Shown in pieces: positions 50,401 through 61,400 of a stretch of DNA of 64,000 nt. Origin of the DNA: Datnioides undecimradiatus (Eukaryota; Chordata; Actinopteri; Lobotiformes; Datnioididae); the NCBI GenBank assembly GCA_008933995.1, contig WARS01000029.1:20057511-20121510 (forward strand), in the 5' to 3' direction. How positions within the stretch are numbered: position 1 is the stretch's first letter; each line of letters opens with the position of its first letter. Under the pieces are notes generated by a model, which was not told the DNA's origin, made no database searches, and was given only the letters and a program-made list of their open reading frames with translations. A program made the translations under genes and the position numbers.

Positions 50401-52358
50401 GGACGTTTTGTCTTTAAGGCCAGCTCCTGAAATATCAATTTACTTTTGTAATGTACTTGTCTGTGGGTTTCCCCGTGTTGTTTGTGGTCCACAGATGGAT
50501 GATGATAGATGATGGATTGGAGAGGCAGCACAATAGAATAGTTTCACAGCTTTGAATTGACATCAAACAGTCATTTCTGCTGTGAAACTGAAGCCATCGC
50601 CCGCGCCACACTCCGCCAAACTCCATTGACAAAAACAGTAATTTTCAGTCACAGAGCAGGGGAGTTGGTGGTCCACCGCTGCCTCGATCGGGCTGTTTTT
50701 TTATGTGTTATTGTGTGACTTCGGTGAACATGACCTTACATTTTAAAATGCCAAAGTCACTCAGTGAAACAAACAAGCTCAAAGGTTGCGGCAGCTGCGA
50801 GCTCAGCACCTCCTGTCTTCTCTGAGGTAAAATGACTGTTTTTGTGAATGGAGTGTGGTGGATTTTAAAAGAACATAGATGGATATAACTTTAGTTTCCT
50901 GTCACAAAGGGCTATCTGACAACCAGGTATAGAGGTATATTCTAAATGTAGTGTGCAACTTAAACTGACCCACAGTGTCACACACTGGCTCTCCTGTTGC
51001 TTCCCCAAAGCGGGCAATACACTGAGACTGTAGTACCTCATACAACCCCACTTCAAAAGCATATTTACCTTTAAGCAAAAACACTGCTTGTAGTCAGCAT
51101 TTATAGGGTTACTAGGAACTCCAGGCCCGAACAGCTGAAAACAAACCATAGTAGATTATTATAGCCTGCCAGCTTGGGCCTACACATTAACTCATGGTCC
51201 TGAGTATATCACCAGGAACATGCTGGATGTTTCCCCTTCATGCTAAAGCTACCGGGCCCTCAAACACAGCATCGACCCTAATCCAGGCTAATGCAAACAC
51301 ACTGCTGGCTCCGGTCATACGAACACGTTTTCTGGCAGGAAACCCTCCTTAACTTAAACAGAGCAGAAAGGAAGAAATACTTAAAGATGTGCTTTTACAT
51401 CCTGGCGGCGTTGTGGTCTGTTTGAACGAAACAGAGGGGGTTGCGACGGGTTGTGTTTTTGTAGTTAAAGCTGCTTTTTTTCCCCCCTCGTGGAGATTAG
51501 GAATGCCTTAAAAGTGGCTTCTGTTCACGCCACTGAAAGCTGTTTTCTGTACTCAGCAGTGCTCTTATATAATCAGCCGGAGCGCAGAGGAATGGCATCC
51601 CTAACAGAATCAATTTCATCCCACTTTAGATCACGCTTGTCATATTTCCCACGTGGGCAAAAAGAAAGAAAACGTTTAGCAGCGAGTAAAGAAACAAAGC
51701 TCGAGACTTGTTTTGTTGTGGCGTGAGGAACTCCAAAGTTGAGCTCTATGGGATTTTGAGGCACTGGAGACGGCGGCGTTTATTGCCGGTTGACAGTCGC
51801 TTTATAAAGTTGCCTTGTAGATCACAGGGAGGCAGAGACAGGCTGGTTGACTTCCAGGGAAGAGTAAATCCCAGCGGAGCCCTGTGCGCTCCCTCTCTCT
51901 CTGTGCCGCTCTCAGGGCTTTGTCAATAAAAGCAACCAAGCAAAAAAGAAAAAGAAAATACCTTCGTCTCAATCGACTGAGTAGAAGTTATGTAATTTGA
52001 AACCATGTGATTTTTTTTTTTAAATGCACCTTTCTTGGACTGGATTAATAATGCAAAAAAAAAAACAAAGACCAAACCCAAAGCCCAACCTGCTGCGGTT
52101 TATTCTGACTCATTCACACGTCTCGATGGCACGGTCGCACATGCACACCGCCGGATTTCGATTTGGTAAAGTGAAAATATTCCCAGCTCTGTAATTTGGT
52201 GGATGTCAGCCTGGCGTGCATGAAAATTCATTTCCTCGAGGAAAGGAGAAGTTGTCATTATAGCACGCGGAGGGGCTCGTCTGGGAGCTGCCGAGGATCA
52301 AAACAGTGTTTTACGCGAGGCCTGCCGTACATGTCGGAGCAAGACCCTGCCCTCCCCG

Positions 52359-52403
<45 letters not shown>

Positions 52404-55400
52404 CAGAGGTTGTTTTTCTCCGCATCTGCTCATCAACCTGGTGAAAATAAAAGCACATCGTACGATTTGCAAAGGCCCTTTTTGATTCCTCGGAAAACAA
52501 ATTTTTACTACCTGACACAAACACATCGACGCACCCTTTTATGCCTTCCTCCGGGGCATTAAAGAGACGTCACCGTGTCTATTATTTGTCCTTTTTCGCT
52601 GCACACATCGCCACCGGCTGTACTTATCATCCTACCCCCCTGCACACACGCACGCCCTCCCCTCTCTGCTCTATTTTCACAGCTGTAATGCCAGCGGTTT
52701 CTCACTCTTTTCTTTTTTTTCCCCAAGTTGCTGTGATGGAAGATATGTGTGCTAAATCCCTCCATCTCCCTGTGATCTCTTTTGAATCCAAAGCCCACAT
52801 ATTCTTCCGAAGCGTCGACGGGGAGGCTGGGGGGGGTGGGTGGGTGCTCCGAGGGACTTGCGGCGATGTGATTGAGAGTTCGACTTTGGTCGTAAAAACC
52901 AAAAAAATAAAAGCTCATCCAGATGTTATAAAACAAGTCGCAGTTGGACGAGACAAAGAGAGGCTGTGGCTCTTTTTGATGACTTTAAAAGGCAGATGCA
53001 CGAAGAACAGACGGGATGAGAGACTATTAAACTCAACTGGCGTTATTAAGAGTTTCCTCACCTCTGGTTTCTTGATACAGATGTTTTCAACAACTTGACA
53101 GGACATGAATAGTTTGAGTCAGTAATGGCTAAAAATGGTTTCATTGGTTTTTTTATAGTCTCCTTGCACAAAGTTGTAACTGTCTCACTCCTGCTCTTCC
53201 CACCGCTCCATCAGCGTTCATTGAGAATGTCCAAACCCCCTGTGCTAATGGCCGGGAGGTGGGCAGAGCCAATGAGTCTTCGTCATGGCGGCCACCGCTC
53301 ACCACCATCACTGTCTCCAAGAAGCGCAACTGGCTGCAGCAGAGCTCCCTCGGGAAGAATCACTGCTCCAAGGACGAGCTGCAGGGAATGCTGGGAGCTG
53401 AGGAGGAGGGCGGCCAGGTCTCCCATCAGCCGCCGCCACCTTCCAGTCCCTCCCCAGACCACCTGAGACCCTCAGGGGGAGCCCCAGCACGGCCGGTCCG
53501 CCTGCACCTGCCTCAGGTTCGGCGGTCTCTCTGTTAACAAGCAGTTCTGATGAGTAGATCAAGACTTTGGAAACACGCTTATTCACATCCTTGCAGAGAG
53601 TCACAAGAAAAGATCAGCTGCTTAACTTAGCTTAGCGTAAAGACTGAAAGCAAGGGGAAACGGCTAGCCCGGCTCTGTCCAAAGGTTAAAAATACCTGCC
53701 AGCTGTTACATCTCTAAAGCTTGTAAATCACATGTTTGTTTAGTTTGTACCAAAACAGAAGTTTAAAAACTGCACGTTGTGGTTTTGTAGGATGATTCCA
53801 CCCATAACACCACCAAGTCTCCTTTATACAAGTAAACTACCAGCCTTAGAGGAGCTGGGAGGTGGATTTTGTGACCAGTGGTCAGAGCCAGGTTAGCTGT
53901 TTGATCTGACTCCAGTTTTATGCTAAGCTAAGCTAGCCAGGAGCTTGTTGTAGCTTTATACTTCTATTTCTATGTATGTATCTATATCCCCTCTCACCTG
54001 GGGTATTTTCCAGAATGTCAAACTTTATCTCCAGCACATATTTTGTTATAAGTTTTCAGCTCAGGTGGCGATGTTGTGCTTTTTTAATCTTTTCCTCAAA
54101 GTTAAACCAAAACTTTTGTCGTTTGTCTTCGTTTAGATTAGCGTCGGCCAGGCAAAGGTGTCCCCTCACTCTCGGAGCGTCGACCCAGCCGAGGAGAATG
54201 ACGCCGACGATGAAGGAGAGATCTGGTACAACCCGATCCCTGAGGACGAGGAACCGGAGGTGTCCCAGCGACCCTCCGTTCGGCTGCAGGTTCCCCCTCG
54301 AGCGGAGCCCCAGAGGAGGCCAAGCAGAGGAGGGGATGCGGGTCACGGTGGCAGGAACCTCGGGGGCGGCGGCGCCTCCGGGCCCGAGGGGCTTGCGGAG
54401 AGCGTCGGTGGCGTTGGCGGCTCGGGAGATGGGAGTCAAGGGAATGCTGTACATTCCACAGAGGCGCTACATCTGCACAGACAGATGCTCGCGTGCAAAC
54501 CTCAGGAGGAGGGGGGGCCCTCCACCAGCAGAGCCACAGGTAAGGCTAAAAAAAGACAAACACACCTCCGCTCAGTCTCGCTTTAATTCCCCCTCTGCTT
54601 TTATCAGCCTCTTCATTCAGACTCTCCCCCGCACGTCTTTGGGTTGACGCTCGAGGGCCAATTATTGCCTGTCGTTTCGTCTCGCAGCCAGTCACCCTCG
54701 GCAGATTCTTGCGGTCGCGCGCACCTTGAGCACTAATTACAGCCATTGTTGAAAATGTTCCCAATCAAAGGATCGGCAGACCCACTTAGCTGCGAGTGAT
54801 TCCCGTCTTACTTTAGCTCCACTCATAAATATATAAAGTATTTTACAGTAGATGAGGATGATACAGCACTGGGTTTAAAATCCCCTGACATCTCAGTTTG
54901 ATAGGAGCAGACAGGAGCTGTGGCTGTCTAATCATATCACTCCATATCAGTGTCCCTCATTAGTTAAACTCAGGCGGACATTAACCAGGAGGAATTCAGG
55001 ACTGGCATTCCTCAGAGGAAAGACTATCCACTTACTTGTGACTGCAGCTCAGACGCACTAGGCTGTAAACTTATAGTTATTCTTCGGCCCTCGGTCGAAC
55101 AAATGTCCCCTCGCCTTCGAAAAGCTTGCTCATTAAAGCTGCGATACTCGCGTGCGGGGACGCAATACATGACGGATACATGACCTGCGGAGTTCGAGCA
55201 GAGTTGACGTAAATGACTCTGAGCGCTCTCTCTGCTCTTTTTTTATTTACTCGTGTGCTTGGAAGTTGTTGACATCTCTGGTCTGCAGCGACGGCATAAT
55301 GATGACAGCCAGCGCACGGCTCCCTGTCTCTTAATAAGCCCGGCCTGTTTTTTTTTGTTTTTTTTCTAACTTCCGACTTTTTGTTCTCTCTGATGTGGCA

Positions 55401-58400
55401 ACATGGTAGTTTCAACCAATTGGCACATCTTGAGCTGAGCCTATAATTACAACTTTTGACAACACGTTTCTGTGGCACGCAACAGTGGTAGGGAGCACAA
55501 AGCGAGGCAGAGCGAAGTCTAATGCCTGAGCTTTAGTGTTCACAGCCCCAGTTTTACTGCAGGAGCGACGGCTTGAAATGACATTTTCACCCTGACATGC
55601 TGCAGTTTGAAAACATTAAAACCACAAGTTGCTGAGAACCATTCTTATAAATGCCCCTTTTCCACGTTGCACCTAAAGACACAGAGTGAGTCAGAGTGGA
55701 AAGTCTTAACTTCTTGATGATCTCCCAAAGCAAATCTGCCCGTGACAAGGACGCAGGTTTGATTGGCGGCTGATAAACTCCTTGATCCTCACTGACTGGC
55801 GACAAACTCCTGGCTGTCTCTGACATCACGTGCGGCTCAGCCAAACTCTGCGTCCTGAGAGACTTTCCCCTGCGGGATTAGGATTAAACCCGGTCCCGAA
55901 TGAGTCTCAGTGTACCGGCGCAGGGAAGGCACTAATCGCGGCGCACAGAGCTAATTAAATTCAGGCTATTCCTGCCCTGCACCTTTTGATCGTTTCAGAC
56001 CTATTTTGCACTCCAGATGAAATTTGCCAATGTCATTCGGGCTTTTCGCGCAGGATAAGCAGATGAGCGGACGTATTTGGAGGCTGGAGTTGCTTGTTCA
56101 GCAGTTTTAACGGAGAACAAATCTTGTTCTGTGCGTCTGTGAACAAAAGATGCTCAGAGCTGTCTGCGTTTCTCAAAAGTGATTAATTTCCCATCATCTC
56201 GTTACCGCGCGAGGATTCGGTTTAATTGCGGAGCCCACTGGCAGGTCTGTGATGGCGTGGGTTTTACTGTTGCTCTGGCTGGTTGAGGTGAAAATGAGAA
56301 GCGGGCGCAGAAGTGTTGTTTTTTTTTCTTTTCCCTCTCCCTCCGGAACTGCTGCCCCCATCCACCCCTCCGCTCCCCTCCACCCTCCGTGCAGCGTGTT
56401 GACTTTGCAATTGATTCCTGTGGGTTTGGCGACACATATCCCACACTTCACTGGTGGGGGGGCAACAAGCCCGGCTACGTGTCATTAAAGAGGAAACACT
56501 CATCACTGGTTCTTTGTGTTGTGCATGTGTTTGTGTGTTGTGGTTGCAGTGGGGCACCTTGGTTTAAAATCAAAAGGGACGATAGGAAGGTAAAACATGC
56601 TTCGTCTTTAGTTAGAAACCGCCTGCGCCTCCTGAAATTATGTGTGTGTGTGTGTGTTGTGGCAGCTTTGTATTGGTTGCAGAAGGACACTGCACCCCCT
56701 CCTCCTCTCACGCTGGTTTGGGGAGGGTTGGAGGATGGAGGGCAGGAGTGAAAAGGGCAACAACCTGCTGCAGGGTGCTGGCTCCACCCTGCATTCAGTT
56801 TCACGCAGCTTAAAAGTGAAACAAGTCCATTTTTACCGTCTTGTAGCATTAATTATGACAAATATGTGCAGTGGTTGTGTGGTTATTATCAGACTGATGC
56901 TTTGCTGGCTTCTGGCTTGTGGGTAATGACTTTGTAAGGAAACATTTTTTTGGTTTTTAGGCCAAAGAAAATCTCTAGTGTGTGCACATGCACTCATTTC
57001 GCTGTTTAAAACCATCAGTCGCAGATTATTAAATGCATTTTCCCACTTTTCAGAAACCCATCGGCCTCCATTTATTTGAGTTATGTAAGAAAACTGTTGC
57101 AAATTTGCTGCATTGAGCATCAACTCTGCACATTTTCTCTTATTATAAATGACGTTAATGTTACTGTAACACGGTGCAGACCCTTCAAACAGGTCTGGAC
57201 TGCTTAACCACGAGCCTTCGCCGGGGATGGATCACACATCTCAAGCAAGTTTCATTGTCTTGACACAGCCCAGAAGCCAACCACCGTAGTTGGCCTGGAG
57301 CAGCACGTTTGCACGATTAATTACAAAAGCAACATGCGCGTGAAAATATCCAAAATGACATGATTTACTGTCGAAGAGCCCAAAACATTGTCTTTTTAAA
57401 AATCGTTTATCATAACAGCAGGAAACAGGAAACCAAACCGAACCTCGGTGAGCGCATGTGTGTGTTTGTTGGCTGTAAGATCATCGTTACCACTACAGAG
57501 AGCCGTATCTTCACCACATCTGCTGTATGTGTGTTTGGGATGCCACATCACGGGTCGCCGCGCCGCATTTTTTTGTAAGCGTACCCACGCCTCCCAGGGA
57601 ATAATGGCCTCTGATGTGAGCTACGTCTCAAAATCTCATCCTTTGTGTCTTTATTTTTCAGATTGTTCATAAATATGAGGCCACACAGACCTCTCTTTAT
57701 TTGCGGGGGCTAAATCTGTGACAGGCCTTTCGTTGATTGACCGCGAATAAGAGTGTCTGCTGAATTAATGAAGCAGTGCAGATGTAGATGACTCTCTGCG
57801 ACTATAGCGTTCCTCTGTTCGGCTGGCTAGTTCTTTTTCCCTCGCCGGATACACTCCAGACTCCTCGTGTGCTGCCTATTGACTGACTTTTTGTCCATCT
57901 GAATGCTCTATTTGTATGGAGAATAATGATTGATGGACTTTGGGGGTGGTGAGCATGGTGTGTTCCCAATCTCTTGTTCCCTTTAGCGCCTGTTCGGGGA
58001 ATCTGACTTGGCCGGCGCTCAGAGTGGGATCAGAGCTATTTCTGGGGGTTGTTTTGGTCAGGCTGGCCGCTGCGTTTGAGAATTGGCCCAGGCTGCTAAA
58101 GTTACATGAGAGTTCAAGCCTCCGAGTTGAAACCCGGAATCTAATCTGGGCTGACGATTGCACGGTCGGGCCTGGAGGAAGTCAACAGCTAAGAGGAGCA
58201 GCATTGTGAGAGCAGCGCTTCAAACCCGGAGCAGATTCTTTAGCTTGGCGCTGGATGTGACGTTCAGCTCGCATAGTTTTCTCATGGCTCTTTCTTTCTG
58301 GTCTGTTCTTCATTTCATCACCAGAGCAGCTGTAGGAAACAGTCCCGCTCTCTGTTTTAAAGAGCTTTTATCCATGCCCAGATATGCACAATCCTTTCCT

Positions 58401-61400
58401 AATCAGTCGTGCATGCAGGAGCGACAAAGCATCTGTAGTTTAGTTAGAAGACAATCTGATCCTGACCCTGTGTTTGATGAGGGGTCGTCCAATATTAAGG
58501 CTGCAACTAAAAGCTATTTTCATTTCATTTCATTTTAATATTTTTTACAGATAGATAATAGATAGATATTGTAGATGGAGGCCAGGTTCTCTTCATCCTG
58601 TTGCCCATTGACCATCCAGGAGCTCAAAACCAAAATATATTCAACACAAAACAAAGAGAGAACCAAGTGAATGCAGGGTTTACCCCAGGACAATGTGCTC
58701 AGTGCTGTCAGTAGTCAATGACCACGGCGTCACTGATGCCAGTCCAGCTGGTCAGGACAAACTTTAAAGGAAAACTTTATAGATCCTATCTGTTCACAGG
58801 TCCCAGTACACCTGCATGTGTTGTCCAAAACCTTTTGTGGCTCCAGTGGGAGCCATGCTCTGATGATCTAATATATTGCCCTAAAGTGATGTCACTCAGG
58901 TGACGACACGTGAGGCCGTCGCCGTTGGTTTCAGACCAAAGAGCTGAAAAACCTCTGGCTTCGTAGCCGCAACTTGCATTGCACACTCAAAACTCCACCT
59001 GAGCTGTTGGTGAGTTGGATTGCATCGTAAGTGTTGACATCTCTTCGGAAGCTTGTAGATGCCCTTTATGTAGGCGACATTAGATACCTCCACTGTTAAA
59101 CGCTGCAGAGCCCTTGAGTTTGTGATGAATTATTATAGATTACGATTGTTCTTTGTGCCATTAACGATAAATTCCTCCTTCATCATGATGAAGTTGGCAA
59201 TTTTACTCGCATAATGATAGTCATTTGTTGCAATAAGGAAGTCATTTAATATTGTCCCAATGCAAGAATGAAATTAGCCATTAAATTAAGATTGTATCTC
59301 CACTAAATGTTCAGTACCGAAAGTGTTTTCCAGATAAAAATAAGCCATTTGTCAACACTGGTCACGTAGCTGTTAGTGCCTTGTTATTTGGATCGTGGCA
59401 GCGAGGCCGGTGCGGCTGCACGTTGTCTAGAATTAGCAGCCACTCTGTCGGTTGAGTTACAGCAGAGCAGGAATGCCTGCAGTGGTAGGCGAGCTAGGCT
59501 ACATGAGGGCCACTTTGGCAGGGGGCCATGTTGTGCTAGTGAGAAGGCCTGCATGCTTGGATATATTAGCAGGGGTTTTGTGACCATTGTGATGAAACGG
59601 CCGGGCTCCCGCGGCCCCTGAAAGGCCTTCCACCGCTGAATGATTTAGAGCCAAGAGCAGAGGAAGCAGCGCAGAGCCGGGCCCCGGTCACCGAGTGAAG
59701 AAACTGCAGGACAAGTATGCCATTCACCGGCTTATTTACACTCCCCTTGTTTGTCAGCACGCCCTGCTCCTCTCTGTTTTTACATGTAACACACACATTT
59801 GGCCGACGTGCTTGCACCGACACACTCGCACACACACACACACTCAAGTGAATACAAGTGGTTTTACAGGGGTAATCAGGGACAGCAGATTATTGTTTCC
59901 TTCCAAGGCTTATCAGAGTGTGCACCGTGTCTGTCTCTCTCTTTCTCCCTTACAATCACACACACACATTCTCACATTGTTACAGACTGGGCGCCTAATA
60001 TCGTTTCATTGGACGACATTTCACATTATCCGACTGCTGGCTCCAGTGACAGTTTGGCTCCGGCTGGAGGACTGTAGAAACATATATCAGGCATATTTGA
60101 TAATGATCAGGTTGTCCCTCACACACCCTCCTCCTGCACCTGTCTGGTGCCAGCGCTGTGAAAAGCCCTTGTCGTAAATTCCTGGGCTTTGTTAAGAGGT
60201 GTCAGTGGTCGGGTGCCTGAGGAGAGCTGCAGGGTCAGGGAGGCCATGTGCGTGTGTGTGTATGTGTGTTTATGGATGCATATTTACATGCACTCTCTCT
60301 TTGTGTCGCAGTAATATGGTGGAGTGCATGTGCGTGCTCGAGTGTTGGGGGGGTGGACACCCGGCTCAGGTGTCACCCAGAAAAATGCGGACCTTTTGCC
60401 CTTTGACCCGGGGACATGGCCCCGGAGGGTTGGGTGTCAAACCATTGCCCCTGAACCTCAGCTAGTGAGGTGTCACGTTGCTGCCACAAGGCCAAAGCCT
60501 GCAGAGGACACAGCTGCGTCTGTGTGTGTGTGTGAGAGTGAAGCAACAGTCATTAACTTTGTCAGGGGCAGATCTGCCTTCCAGGGCTGGTGGACGTTGA
60601 CCCAGTTCAAGATGATTATCAAATAAATAGAACAACCGCAGGACACTGATGGAGGCTGCTCTGATTCTCATTCTTGAAGGCTTGAAGGTGCTGCAGCTTC
60701 TGTGTCGTGCATCTGCGTTACTGCAGGTAATACGTGCAGTTCAGTGAGACTGTGATCATTCCAGTGATATTCATAATATTCTGATATTGATTTATAAATA
60801 TGTCATGACAAGATGATTATTATTAGCTGATAATTGTTGGGCATATTGGTTTGACATTGGTATCAGAGGCTGTAGTACTTCCTGAACCATATGTGGCTGT
60901 ATATGGGCATGTGAGTGTATCTTTAAGAAGCTGAAACTCATGTATTGCATTGGCATCATTACAAAAGATGATTAAATTAATGTTTAAAGCATTTAACTTC
61001 CTCTCTTTTGCAGTATGCCTGTTAAAACTCTGCACAATTAGCTTTTTAAACTGGAGACAAAAGTTCCCACTGTGGTCACTTAAAGCTTCTTTAAATCTAA
61101 TGTCGTCCTGTTGATTTAAAGAAGTGTGTAACCACTGTTGAACACCATGGCCAACAGTTCTGACCCATGACCCCCGGCTAATTATAATCTAATTATATCT
61201 AGGTTTCATTCTTATCTAATATTACAAATATGAAACTAAGTTGAGAGGAGACCTGAGAAATGAGGTAAACTGTGTTTCATCCATGTGGAATTTCACTCCT
61301 GAAAACCTTGTTTCAGACCTGACCAGCCCTCTCTGTGTTTCCGACCCCTCCCCAGATGTTGTTTGGTGAGTTTACACCTCCAGCGCCCTCCACCCATGTT

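Larger units (their letters stand above)
44447..53214 (+). other. syde2: syde2 intron 1 (8.8 kb)
   Basis: GT at 44447 and AG at 53213-53214. Contents: GT tracts (45804-45850), an enhancer-like element (46040-46385), an AAAC run (47213-47236), a fragment of the AGCTTAGC element (47279-47321), a decayed repeat (49292-49556), a CA microsatellite (52360-52400) and a G-quadruplex motif (52820-52844). Long frames on both strands, including a 185-codon one ending at 53098, lack splice sites and family resemblance. Confidence 0.8.

Noticed and set aside
52541-53098. 185-codon plus-strand frame just before syde2 exon 2
   Set aside because: It lies inside the intron, joins neither neighbouring exon in phase by good splice sites, and its composition is not protein-like.
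60345-60450. G/C-rich stretch with short inverted repeats (CCGGGG...CCCCGG)
   Set aside because: Arms are only six bases, with no conserved RNA fold or family resemblance. It looks like chance pairing in GC-rich intron DNA.
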